NCBI RefSeq assembly: GCF_026151205.1
Contig: NC_087079.1
Span: 18,160,945-18,224,944 of the forward strand
Reading direction: 5' to 3'
Origin: Bolinopsis microptera
Lineage: Eukaryota; Ctenophora; Tentaculata; Lobata; Bolinopsidae
DNA length: 64,000 nucleotides
This document shows, piece by piece, positions 23,336 to 33,689 of the stretch. Made by a program: the position numbers and the translations under genes. How positions within the stretch are numbered: position 1 is the first letter of the stretch; each line of letters starts with the position of its first letter. The notes below the pieces were generated by a model. It was not told the DNA's origin, searched no databases, and was given only the letters and a program-made list of their open reading frames with translations.

Positions 23336-24937
23336 TTATTTGTTATATAGTAGTGTTGAAAGTATTAAAAAAATCTTAACGTTAACCTTAGGCCGGGTAG
23401 TAGATGCCCTTGTCTTGAGAAAGTCCCCAGCGTTGGGCAGAGAGCTGGTAAAGTGGAACTCTGTCGGAGAGGTGCAGGTTTCTGGAATCGGGGCAGTCTT
23501 GGAGAGGTTATCCTCGGGGGCATTGGTGATGTAAGAAGTTTCGCTTGCTTCTGTAAGGTATCGACACAACCTTTGCTTGCAAATTGCTGCAGCACCGTCA
23601 ATAGCCTGTTTGCACGCTGTAAGTTCCTCCTTAACTTCTTTGTGCTTCATTTTGTTGATCAGCACACTCACAGCAGCGTAGTTTGGACTATCATAGGGGT
23701 CTTCAAGTAATACTTTTGCTCGGGTCTTCATGTCCTCAAGCGAGTCCTTGCTGGATGTGTGTTGCTCTAGAGCATCAAGCAGCAATGTGAAGTCCGCCTT
23801 GGTGAAGTTATCGAGTGTTTGCTGATAGATGTGAACCTGCCCAATTCTGTATCCAAGCTTGTTGGTTAACTGCGTTGGCCGGATACTGTTGTTGGGTAGA
23901 TCTTTTCCGTCCCAGGTCAGGGATTGCTCACGATAATCAGAGTCCGTAATAGAGCTGAAGAATAGGAGCCTATAGGATGGCTTGACAGCGTTTGTTTGTA
24001 AGTCAAAACCCACTTCTGACCGTACTTGATAACGTTTCAGAGTATCGCTTGACAGGAAAATAGCCGCTCCGTGATCAGGTGATAGCCGTCCTACATCTAC
24101 TTTTCCTAGATATGATCCAGTGTCGGTCCTTGGAATTATGTCGATTACATTCTGACGTCCAAGGCAGAGAATTGCAAGCGGAGAGTCTTCTTCGATGTAA
24201 GAATCGAGATCGGATGGGAATACCGATGTTTCTGGGATCTTGGAATTCATCTGAATTCTCTCGATGACGCAACTGTTGAGTAGATTTCCATTGATCAAGT
24301 TATTCTGTAGGATCTGGTTCATGCATTGAAGTAAGATAGGGATTTCCTTGAAGTCCTTAGTATCGTAAGTGTCCCATGGTTGGAATGGGTAAAATCTGGA
24401 GCTGAACAGGGCAAGCTCTCGTTGGTGAGGTCCATATTTACGAAATGGGACGTTACTTTCCGTTGACCACTGAAGAATGTCCGCTGGTTCCTTCATAAAC
24501 AGGGCTTTCTGGTGATATATGTCCCTTCTTGGTTCATCTGCGGTACTCTTTAGGTCAATTGAGATGTAACCCGGAGATGACGACAGATTCCTTATTCGCA
24601 TGCAGAGATCGAGATGGTTCGTGATTATTGGAAGCGAGTTCAGCTTTTTCACGATTGTGACCTCTTCACAAAAACTGAGACTCTTTTCTGTCGGTGTTAG
24701 TCTGCGAAGCAAATCCTCCTCCGGCTCTTCGTCATAATTGAACTTCAGATCTAGCTTTTCGACTTCGATAGGAGTTGGTGTTTCCTCGTATAGCTGTTCC
24801 GTATTGTTGTCACCCGGATCCTGTACTTCAGTTGAGCTCTTTCCCGCTTGCACAAGTTGCTGGTCTGCGGCAGTGTCATTCCCAGTCCCGGTGGTGGTTG
24901 TTATGACTTCGGAGGAAGTAGTAGATAAAGAGTACAA
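23336..24937 (-). CDS. LINE-associated ORF with a divergent AlkB/2OG-oxygenase-like domain
   Basis: This 533-residue intact frame has a Thr/Ser/Asp-rich N-terminus. From about residue 166 to 325 the order of motifs recalls the AlkB-like 2OG-Fe(II) oxygenase fold: RKYGPHQRELALFSS, LLNSCVIERI (near 220), PSDLDSYIEEDSPLAILCLG (near 240) and SYRLLFFSS (near 322). In active members the second block begins with His-x-Asp and a second His follows. Here the first His is Pro and no clear distal His is seen, so metal binding may be lost. The C-terminal ~200 residues are helical and unrecognised. The start overlaps the end of the membrane ORF by 37 bp. The similarity is a by-eye judgement; a structure-based search would decide. 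Confidence 0.5.
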   Translation of the reverse strand: MYSLSTTSSEVITTTTGTGNDTAADQQLVQAGKSSTEVQDPGDNNTEQLYEETPTPIEVEKLDLKFNYDEEPEEDLLRRLTPTEKSLSFCEEVTIVKKLNSLPIITNHLDLCMRIRNLSSSPGYISIDLKSTADEPRRDIYHQKALFMKEPADILQWSTESNVPFRKYGPHQRELALFSSRFYPFQPWDTYDTKDFKEIPILLQCMNQILQNNLINGNLLNSCVIERIQMNSKIPETSVFPSDLDSYIEEDSPLAILCLGRQNVIDIIPRTDTGSYLGKVDVGRLSPDHGAAIFLSSDTLKRYQVRSEVGFDLQTNAVKPSYRLLFFSSITDSDYREQSLTWDGKDLPNNSIRPTQLTNKLGYRIGQVHIYQQTLDNFTKADFTLLLDALEQHTSSKDSLEDMKTRAKVLLEDPYDSPNYAAVSVLINKMKHKEVKEELTACKQAIDGAAAICKQRLCRYLTEASETSYITNAPEDNLSKTAPIPETCTSPTEFHFTSSLPNAGDFLKTRASTTRPKVNVKIFLILSTLLYNK

Positions 24938-26442
24938 TCAAAAGGATCAAACGATTCTCTCCCTGGTCTTTTTGGATCGTCCTCATCGTCGTCACTGTCT
25001 CTTCCACCATTTGAGCTTCCAGTCTGAGACGAACCATGTTTTCCTTCACTACCAGAGTTGTGGCCACCACCTCCGCCGTTGTTCGCCGGTTGTTGGGAGC
25101 TGTTATTCTGCTCTTCCGAGCCATTGTGAGAGTTACCCCTTGAGTTACCATGATCTGGAACAGATTTCCCGCCTGGAGCTGAAGAAAGAAATGTGCAGGA
25201 AGAAGCAGGAAAGCTGCTGACTGGAGAACTAGAACAAGCAACAGAAATGACGAACGGAGATGGTACACGATGTCCAACACTAAATACTGGTCCACTGTAA
25301 TTGGTTTTTACCCGGCTTGCGCGGCGAGAAGAAACTTGATCAGCCGTGCTATCAGTATGAGTATCGAAAAAGGCACGTTCACGTTCGTTCTTGCGGCTAG
25401 GTACTGTGCTCGGTGTTTCAGACTTATACTCAAAACGGTAACGCCTGTAAGATAGCACGAACCAAAATTGGCGCGGATACGCAGCAAGCTCTAGTGGTCG
25501 ACACTTCAGCAGCTGCTCGAAAATAACGGTAAAAATGTGACAGTAAATGTTGGTAAGATCGGTGTTGAGGCAAGTGATGTGAAGAAAATATGAGTTGTTC
25601 GGGTCGTGAAGTAAGTCAAACTGCTCAAGAAAATTGTTGCCTATGTAGAAAAGTAAATAGTCGAAAAGAAGTGGCAGAAAGTGACTCCACAAAAAGCTCC
25701 GGCACTCGAGTATCAGCAAAATGAATGATCTAGTCTGTTCGAAAATGTGAGTTCTAAAAGTCTGGAGCTGGCCAGATAGGCCCGAAAGAGAGCGCGAAGA
25801 AGTCCGTTTACGTAGTGCTCGACCAAGTAGCAAGATAGCAAGCATCGTCAGGTACATCGAAGTTGACACGAATAGGGCAAAACACGCGAAATCAAACATA
25901 AAAATACACACAAAAATGTGCCCCTCGTGTAGCATGGTAATGGCTTGAGTTAATTGTCCGAATGTTCTAGATCTATGCCAGTGAAAGAGCTTATCAACAT
26001 CAGTGATAAAGGCCATAGATAAGCTGGCTAATTGTTCAGCTAGTAGGGTTGTATTCCGTTTCGAATTAGTTAGTTCACTGTCGTGGAAATGTTTTGTGCT
26101 CTTCCTTCGATTGCATGTGCCATGAAAATTGTATGGGTCCATGTTACAAGGGCCTGGTGGCACTAAAATGAGTAAATCGGAAGATTTAAACATATGTTCG
26201 AAATCATTTTCGTTGAGTTCTAATTGTTTGATGTAAAGTTTGATTTGTGAGTTAACCGTTAACGTCCGATGTGTGAGGAAGCTCGAGGGAAGAAATTCCG
26301 AGTAAAATCGTTGAGATTCCGATGTGTCGCCCCTGGTAGACAGTGCTACCAGGGCAAGAGTAAGTAGGGTAAGTAGCGACGTTGTTAGCTGATAAGAGAA
26401 AGCGATAAAACGACTCAAATTCAACTTGCAAATGATATACAC
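24901..26442 (-). CDS. LINE-associated membrane protein ORF, unknown family
   Basis: This 513-residue intact frame starts MYIICKLNLSRF and has a hydrophobic leader at about residues 12-38, consistent with a signal peptide. A ~35-residue hydrophobic block (residues 174-210, ending in LLLGRALRKR, a positive-inside anchor) and a second hydrophobic zone near 240-275 follow. A possible N-glycosylation site (NTT) lies near residue 130. The tail (from ~415) is Gly/Ser/Asn-rich and ends in an Asp/Glu run. It is the first of four collinear ORFs of the element. It could be an envelope-like or other membrane protein captured by the element, but no homolog is recognised. The alternative is a host gene fragment that the LINE happened to adjoin; the overlap with the next frame argues against this. 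Confidence 0.5.
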   Translation of the reverse strand: MYIICKLNLSRFIAFSYQLTTSLLTLLTLALVALSTRGDTSESQRFYSEFLPSSFLTHRTLTVNSQIKLYIKQLELNENDFEHMFKSSDLLILVPPGPCNMDPYNFHGTCNRRKSTKHFHDSELTNSKRNTTLLAEQLASLSMAFITDVDKLFHWHRSRTFGQLTQAITMLHEGHIFVCIFMFDFACFALFVSTSMYLTMLAILLLGRALRKRTSSRSLSGLSGQLQTFRTHIFEQTRSFILLILECRSFLWSHFLPLLFDYLLFYIGNNFLEQFDLLHDPNNSYFLHITCLNTDLTNIYCHIFTVIFEQLLKCRPLELAAYPRQFWFVLSYRRYRFEYKSETPSTVPSRKNERERAFFDTHTDSTADQVSSRRASRVKTNYSGPVFSVGHRVPSPFVISVACSSSPVSSFPASSCTFLSSAPGGKSVPDHGNSRGNSHNGSEEQNNSSQQPANNGGGGGHNSGSEGKHGSSQTGSSNGGRDSDDDEDDPKRPGRESFDPFDCTLYLLLPPKS

Positions 26443-26686
26443 TATGTCCAGTGACCGATTATCGAGTTCAGCTCAGTGTAGATAGAACAAAACATGATTT
26501 TGTTGTGTGTGACGTGAAAGGGTGGAGTGGTGAGGGTGGAAAAAGTGTTCAGATTACATTACAATAACATTAAAAAACTAGGCTTGTGAGGTAGATGAAA
26601 AGGAAATGCCAGATGGCCTGGTCTTGAGGGATGAAGCGATCTTGGGAAGGATGGGGTCCCATAGTGAGCTACATTTAGGGGCACGA

Positions 26687-27421
26687 TCAGTACGGTTCAT
26701 GGAGGGTTGTCTTATCTGGATTCTGGATAGCAGCATGTTCTGTCAGGTCAAGTTGAGATCGTGTGGTGAGTGATTTAAGGACTTCTATGTTGTTCCAGGA
26801 GATGGAATGTCCAGTGGTTAGGGCATGATGGGCGGGGGCGGATTTGATCCTGTCTGTGGTTTCGTCGAAGGCATTGTTGAGTCTGTACTTGTAGCTTCGT
26901 TCGTGTTCTTTCATTCGTTGGATGAGGGGTCTGTAGGTCTGTCCAGTGTACTTGGAGGGACATTGTGAGCAGGATATCTCGTAGATGGTGTTGGGGATGA
27001 GTTGAGTGGGGGGTGTGGTCTTCGTGTTGGTGAGAAGGTTGCGGAGAGTAGTGGCTGATGAGTGGGTCACTTTGATGTCGTGCTGTCCGAGTATCTTGGA
27101 GATAGGTTTGGAGAGTGAGGGATGGAAAGGAAGGGAAACGCTGATTGCGTGATCTCTGGTCTGTCGGTAGAATGAGGCTAAGGATTGATGTCGGGGAGGG
27201 TTGGTGAACTTGCGGTGAACTTCGTCCATGATGGTGGTGATGCGGAGGGGTGGGAAGCCGTTCTGAAGGCAAACGTGTCTGACAGTCTGTAGTTCGTCTT
27301 CGAGGTGTTGAGGTGAACAGATGTTGTAAGCTCTTCTGGTGAGGGATCGGATGACGGCGTTCTTGGAGGAGTTTGTGGTGCAGGATGATATAATAGGCGG
27401 GTTTATACTTTTGCATTTCAA
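26687..27421 (-). pseudogene. Penelope-like element remnant: linker and GIY-YIG endonuclease
   Basis: A 244-codon frame begins within the region C-terminal to the reverse transcriptase (RAYNICSPQHLEDEL, NGFPPLRI) and continues into a GIY-YIG nuclease: IYEISCSQCPSKYTGQTYR near residues 147-165, then RMKEHERSYK and TTGHSISWNNIEV. This order is typical of Penelope-like retroelements. The reverse transcriptase that should precede it is missing above 27421, so the copy is 5'-truncated. It sits immediately upstream of the four-ORF LINE, on the same strand, and the junction lies between 26443 and 26690. Catalytic Tyr, Arg and Glu positions seem preserved. Confidence 0.85.
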
Positions 27422-27617
27422 ATGCGATAGAGCTATAGTAAAGTCCCGGCCGTAGGCACGGGTTACACTAGTATGTTATATACTTACAATGGCATGAAAA
27501 ATCGGAAATAATTACAAGTAAGTGCTTATATTAAACCTAGTGCTTATATTAAACCTAAAGCCTAAAGGTACATAACAATTCCAAAATGAATAATAATACG
27601 CACCTAATTTTCTTGAA

Positions 27618-28535
27618 TCATTTCCCGTAACACTCAATCAGTTCTCCTTCTGTTCTACTGAGCTCTTGTTTAACATCTTCATGCTGCTTGGAAACATTTT
27701 CTAGATCCTGCTTCAGACTCATCTCCGTATCTTCAGTGTGATCATTCAGCTTATTTTCTGCTGCCTCCACTTCTGTTTCTTTATCTTCCCGCTTATCTGT
27801 ATCACCAGCCCTTAGTTTTCCGATAGCCTGTGCTATCAAAGTAGAAACACACTCCCCAGTCATATCCACCTCTGTAACAGTTCCACTCCGGGATTGTTCT
27901 AATATCTCCTCCCACCCTAGAATACGAGCATCCTCGTGCTCATCCAGAAACATGTTACCACACATCCCACCTGACACCATCCTCCTCACTTCCTCCGCAC
28001 TCCGCAGACATTTCTTTAGCGTAGAAGTTCAAATAGAATAGTTCCCCTCCAAACTGGTGGGTCTTGTAGTAATCTCCTCCCCAGTTCCCCACTGTGAGTT
28101 GTCCCCCTGTCTTCAGCAGCCTGTCCGATCTTGTTGGCAGAGTGCCAAGCAGTCCACGTAGTACTTGTGAGAACTGGAAGAGGTACTCCAGACAACGCAC
28201 GTGTGGTACCACGTGTTCTTGGTCACGTGGAACTTTCTGGACATGTGAGTACAGGATCCTAGGATACAGACCCATCTCCCGTTATCCAGGAGAGTCAGCT
28301 CGTAGTGACCATAGTGGAGAATTGTAGGGTACTCCGAGGATCCAAGGGACTTGATCCACCCGCAAACGGACATAACGCGAGTGAATCGGCTGAAATCTGG
28401 ACGAAATTGGATGTAGCTATTTGGATCCTCGGTGAACTTGAGTGCTGTGAATTTCAACTGCAAGTTGTCATGATCAGGTGCACCAGATGATAACGCTATG
28501 AGAACAGTAAGAAACACGAACGGTAGAATCATCAT
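27618..28535 (-). pseudogene. Secreted pentraxin/LamG-like gene with two compensating frame breaks
   Basis: The protein starts with a signal peptide (MMILPFVFLTVLIALSSG) and continues as a concanavalin-like pentraxin/LamG domain: YIQFRPDFSRF, SVCGWIKSLGSS, NTWYHTCVVWS, then, after a frame change near 28150, LTVGNWGG and FGGELFYLNFYAKEM. A second frame change at 27993-28006 returns to the original frame for VRRMVSGGMCGNMF and a charged, coiled-coil C-terminal tail ending at TAA 27618. The second break is a perfect 7-bp tandem duplication (ctccgca twice). The first is equivalent to a loss of one base. No introns are seen. Either this is a young pseudogene or allele, or the two breaks are assembly errors. 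Family identification rests on motif order; calcium-binding residues were not checked. Confidence 0.6.
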
Positions 28536-28559
28536 CCACGTTTACTAACTGAAACTTTA

Positions 28560-31300
28560 CAAGGACGACTAGTAGTAGTACGTACTGTGGAAGAATTAAG
28601 AATTAACACTGTTATAAAAGTATACATTTTAAATATTATCATTCTTTCCCTGCATCGTATTACAGTTTTTACTTGATAAGTTCAATCAGAAGAATTGTTC
28701 CATTATTTTTCATATTACAACGAATTGTTATCAGATGAATACCCAGAGCTTCATTCTTTTTTATATACTCATATTGAGTTTACGACGCTGTTGTGTTGTA
28801 AAACCAATAACCGAACCCCTCCTCTGCCAATCCTGATAACCTTATCTGCAGCAGCCCAATCTACAGTTCATTAGAAGTCACCTTAGAACACCTTAGAACG
28901 AACAGATAAAGTAAAGGTAAGGCTAAAATTAAAAAGATTAGACGCATCTTGAAATCTGAATAAATGTTTTAACAAAAGTCGTTTGTCAACATTTAGATAT
29001 TGGTGATCATGACGTGACAGTACCGATTCAAACACTTTATCAAGCTTTGTGACTCTCCTCTTATGACACATAACGTAATGTATCATACATGCTACGTTGT
29101 CATTATTCTATGACATGATGAGAGACTATCAGGCGGTCTCCAGTTCACGTGACAACATTTTTTATCAGATTTAGCAGATCATGAAAGCAGTGATCATGTT
29201 TTTAGATGACCTTTTTTGTCTTAAAAACGGTTATTTTTTCGAATCATATGACCTGCTCATATTTTCAAAACTGTGTTCAGTCAAGTAACGTGTTTCGTCC
29301 GATATTACCCGAGATTTAACGTTTTCCCAAGAATCACGTGACCACTCTTTGTAAGTTAGTAAGACGACAGGACGGAATATTTTATTTTTGTCCCGTTATA
29401 TATATATTAATGTGTTCACAATATTCACAATATTCAATATTAGAGCTCTGACAATGAATGATCATGACCGATGTAATTGATAGAAATTCAAAAGATTTTA
29501 GAGTGCATCACCAACAATTCGAGATCTTTCTAACCACTTTACTGCCAATACTTTACTCTTTTATTACTACTCCTACATTTAAAAGTAATACAAATAAAAC
29601 CACGCCGCAAAGTGCAAACGTAAGTACATCTTACTTACTTTATCTCGTCCTGCATAACAAAATCGCAAGATTACTTTGTTACCTTATAGCTACTTGCACA
29701 CTTAATTAAAATTATGCATTGTTTTGAATTGGCATTTATTAATGTCTGGTTATTACCTCAAACGGTCTCGTTCAGAATGAATCTCAAATGTTTTCAAATG
29801 TTTTCAAATTTCCATTACGGCTGCTAGTTTATCATTGTGCAAGTGAAGCAGATGACCGAAGGTTTTAAAGCTCTTCGTTTGTTTCAGTAGTTTTTAAAGG
29901 TTGAGGTGTGAGAATGATACTTAGCCTTCAAGTTCGCTATATATTCGCGCTTATTTCATTATCAGTTTTCCTTTTTTACATAAATTTCATTTATACAGTT
30001 TCTGCACCGTCTGATACTGATAGTGATATCGATATTTTTTGTAATATAAATATTTTATAAAGTAATATTATATGTGTCTACTGAATAGTTAATATTTTAA
30101 TGCGAATAAGTGGTCCTTTATCACGTCCCAGCTCTATTTTGCTTGTCAACATAGTCATGATGATAAGATTGAAGATTAGCCGGCTGGTAGCCAGATCCAA
30201 TAGATTTCCATTGCGAATGGGCAGTAACTCATTTCCGTTTCTATTTCAATCAAAATATAAACTCTTGACTGATAAGATTGAATATTTTGGATAGTCTCGT
30301 GGAAGAGTGCTACATTTGAACAAATATGGGTTACAAAATTACTCTTTTTCTACATCTGAGTATAATCACCCTTCATAGTTCACCTCCTCCTAGAATGAGT
30401 TTATTAGATGAAAGCAAATAAAATAAAACTTTCAGATGTTAATTGAAGAAAAGTAAGTTAAAATAAAGTTTAGCAAGGCAAGTTGATGAAGCTCTATCAA
30501 TGGGTATTTGACGCATTACTAACAGTTTACACAGTTACAAAAACATGTCAGTAAAAACACGTAGTTCCTTTGAAAATTTTAAATACGAAAGCCATTGTCT
30601 CCTTACAGCACGTCAAAACACGGTTAAGTATATAGTTTAGTTTGGTTAGAAGAGTCCTCGTCAGTAAGCTTTACTATGGCTGCCAGCCCCCCCCCCCTCC
30701 CCTCCTAAGCTAAGTCCTGGCTGCTGGGAGGTTACCAACCAAATATTGGTAAGGTTTCCACGAAAGATAATTCGTATTCGATCTTGTTGCTTATTTCATG
30801 TTACATCGAATGTTACATCAAATGATAGAATGGCTAAGAATACAAGTTTTTGTACATGCCATTCGTTGAGATTTAAATTTGTCGAGGCTATCGTTTTTGT
30901 ATCCTCAAGTTTAACTTTGTCGCCCAACTGTCGCGACTTGATATCTCTTTAGGATACATCTTTTATTTTCGAATTGTCTTTCGTTGATTGTGGTTGATTG
31001 TGTTTGATTTTACATAGTTTCTAACTCTTATTTAATCATTTTCGTTGTTAAATCAATTTGGTGATTTATTTAAACGATTTATCATTGATAAAACAATGCT
31101 TTGACATGTAAAAGTGGAGCATAAACTCTGTGCAAAAGAGTAGTGATAGTAATGTCGTATCTAAACACATGTGGATTGTGGGCCGTGGACGTAAATACGT
31201 ATTTTTTAAAAATTATAATAAACAAAAACATGTATAAAACAATCAATAAATACAACAAGATACTTCGAACTAGATTAAAATAACTAATGACATGCACATT
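28560..31300. other. No gene recognised
   Basis: This is AT-rich DNA with short frames only. It includes a C-rich run at 30686-30706 (opposite-strand G-tract). A number of cacgtgac-type words occur around 29145-29345, but no structure could be supported. Confidence 0.4.
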
Positions 31301-31305
31301 TACAG

Positions 31306-31374
31306 AAAGAAGACATCGTTATGAACCTACACAAATGTTGGAGCGAACTGGTCAACAAGTCTAACAAACTTCAG
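31306..31374 (+). CDS. Candidate exon (23 codons), phase 0/0, possibly of the gene at 47272
   Basis: TTTACAG (ending 31305) and CAG|GTAAAA (from 31375) bracket 69 bp open in one frame, reading KEDIVMNLHKCWSELVNKSN. Both ends are phase 0, which fits the phase-0 exon beginning at 47272, and both peptides are helical and charged. That would imply a 16-kb intron filled with mobile elements and the SH3 gene. The link is an inference. Confidence 0.35.
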
Positions 31375-31673
31375 GTAAAATCTTTGTTTTTATTAAATTA
31401 AATCCGTAACATTCCAACACAAGTACACAAGTCTTGGTGTTGGTGACCGTTACCTAAACAGCATGTGTTATTGTTGTGTCAGACGTTCGTTTTGTGTCAA
31501 ACTGAGCTGAACTTATATGGTAGAACAGGTGTGTGAATAAGAAATTCAGTAATTTCTTAATCTTCTTCTAAATTAAGGATCTTTTTCAACTTGTGTCCTG
31601 TACCCAATCTCGTATATTGTGTACAATACTGCTTGCAGCAGCAACACAACCTTAAATACCCGTACCACATAAC

Positions 31674-32008
31674 CACATAACCACTACTCTCCTGATATAA
31701 TGAACGCCATGAGGTTGAAGCCCCTTATGTCAGTCTCCCTCCGTCCCCCACCACAGAGCACATAACCACTACTCTCCTGATATAATGAACGCCATGAGGT
31801 TGAAGCCCCTCATGTCAGTCTCCCTCCGTCTCCCACCACAGAGCACATAACCACTACTCTCCTGATATAATGAACGCCATGAGGTTGAAGCCCCTCATGT
31901 CAGTCTCCCTCCGTCCCCCACCACAGAGCACATAACCACTACTCTCCTGATATAATGAACGCCATGAGGTTGAAGCCCCTCATGTCAGTCTCCCTCCGTC
32001 TCCCACCA
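31674..32008. repeat. ~85-bp minisatellite, four copies, containing the last codons and stop of the SH3 gene
   Basis: Four near-identical copies contain gatataatgaacgccatgag. On the minus strand each encodes the same C-terminal end (RGFNLMAFIISGE, then TAG). Only the copy nearest the exon is in use; the other three lie beyond the stop. Confidence 0.92.
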
Positions 32009-33509
32009 CACAGACCGGTCACAAACCCCACAGAGCTGGATATGAACCCGGGCTCTGGCTCGCTGCCAGAGGTGGGGAGGCCCTTCTCTCTAAACTGGTT
32101 CAGGTTGTAGCAGTCAGTGTGGGTGTTGGTTCTCCACTGGTTACAAACGTCCTTGTCGCACGCATTTCTAAAGTGAAGGGTTTAGGGGCATATAGTGATA
32201 AAGAGTTTTACCGAATTTAATTTAAAAGTTGAAAAGCTTTTTCTTCAAGAAAATTAGAGGTAATTTAGATTTGAGCGATCATTCTTACTTTTTATTTTTT
32301 TCGGTTTCATAAGATTTTTTATATAGCGGATTGACAAAGTAGCCGTAGGATTTGTCCTTGCTGAAACCAAATGACACCTTTCTTTTTATTCGTGGGACTT
32401 TTTTGTCTGAATTTCGATCGTCTGAAACAAATTAAATCGGTAAACTTAAAATGTTGTTTCACTAAGTTTATCTTGATACTTAGAGTAGACTACAGATCAC
32501 AAGGTTTCTATGAGTAGTAAATTTAAAATTAGGTTTCTCAGACTAAAATAGGATAAGCTAGAATTACAAATCAAACTTTTTAGTATAATTACTTAGATAA
32601 ATTAAAAAATTAACCTTGCAGTATCGGTTCAGTAAAGTGAACCTTGCCCAGTTCTTTAATCCCTATTTCACTGTCTTTCTTGATAAGGTGAACCGTGTGC
32701 TCGGCTTTGAACTTTACCTTTTTGTCTGAACTTGATCTAGATTGAATTTACCACGTTATTTATATTACTTTACTAGCTCTTTCCATGAACCAGTGAAACA
32801 GACTGAGGCCTGAGCTCGTTTCGAAATAGTTCGTTTTAATTTATTTGTATACTACTGCTGGATACTGTGAGTGGTATTCTGAATTAGAAACCGGACAGAA
32901 ACAAATAGTTCAATACCCCATTGCCCTCTTATCCCCTTTAAAAGTTTAAAGGACATGTAACCAAGCTCGAACAATAACAATGAATTTGTATACCTGCTAG
33001 GTGAGCTCATTTCCTCATCACTCTCTGACTTTAGAATGGACGTTATATCCAGATCAACAGAGCTGAACTCTGATTCCTCCTCTTCACTCTCTGACTTTAG
33101 AATGGAGGTTATATCCAGATCAACAGAGCTGAACTCTGATTCCTCTTCTTCTTCTTCTTCACCCTCCTTCTGCTGAGTAACCAGGAGGCAGTGAGGAGGA
33201 AGGTAGCCAGTCTCAACTCCGTCCGTACACAGCCACCACTTTTCTGAGGTCTGGTCAACAGGAGTAAGAATGAGTTTTAATTATAATCTTTATCAATGAA
33301 TCAACATTGAAGCCGTCAGTATGAATTCATACAATGACTCATTTGTCAAAGATGCCTTCATATTATTTATTAATCTAGGTCGAGAGCTTTGCTTATTTAA
33401 AACTGACCTTTTCTATTATTTTAACTGTGTCCCCAACTTCAACAAACAGTGCCACCACCTTGGTATTTCTGCGTCCATCAAACGGAGTAATCACTACTGC
33501 CCACGACAT
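31939..33509 (-). CDS. SH3-domain protein, five exons, complete (280 aa), unknown function
   Basis: Exons 33408-33509, 32994-33250, 32615-32736, 32289-32421 and 31939-32167 join in consistent phases to 281 codons. The first two encode one SH3 domain split by an intron: AVVITPFDGRR, VEVGDTVKIIEK, then EKWWLCTDGVETGYLPPHCL. An acidic linker contains two copies of ESEFSSVDLDITSILKSES. The C-terminal half is basic in the middle (KVPRIKRKVSFGFSKDKSYG) and has Cys residues and a hydrophobic end in the last exon. SH3 domains bind proline-rich partners, so a cytoplasmic adaptor is likely. No other domain is recognised. The gene is antisense to, and may lie inside, the intron between the exons at 31306 and 47272. 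A possible minus-strand AATAAA is at 31389-31394. Confidence 0.7.
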
Positions 33510-33689
33510 GTTGATTTAGTTTTCCCTTAGTTTTTTAGTTACTCCAGCAATGACATTCACCCACATGCTATCTGACATTTACTGGACTGGCAGTTCCTGG
33601 CAATTTTATGTTTACGCTGGAGGCCCTTACGTTCATCTTAATGTCCGTTCAAATAAAGAACGTTCATTTAAGGTCCGTCCAAGTTAAAC

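Larger units (their letters stand above)
17500..26560 (-). mobile_element. Large four-ORF APE-type LINE retrotransposon (boundaries approximate)
   Basis: Four long frames lie head to tail on the minus strand: membrane ORF (24901-26442), AlkB-like ORF (23336-24937, overlapping the first by 37 bp), SGNH-like ORF (21800-23110) and endonuclease/reverse transcriptase (18087-21728, only 71 bp after the previous ORF). All are intact, so the copy is young. The spacing and overlap imply one polycistronic transcript. Non-LTR elements normally carry one or two ORFs; an esterase-type ORF next to an APE-RT ORF is known in the CR1/L2 group. No LTRs or terminal inverted repeats were seen. The 3' UTR appears to extend several hundred bases below 18087, and the 5' end lies between 26443 and the Penelope remnant. 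Confidence 0.7.

Noticed and set aside
24738-25295. Frames on both strands across the ORF A/B junction of the LINE
   Set aside because: They overlap the two long LINE frames and have no recognisable features.
26775-27416. 213-codon minus-strand frame rich in His, Pro and Thr
   Set aside because: Shadow of the GIY-YIG frame 26687-27421 in another phase.
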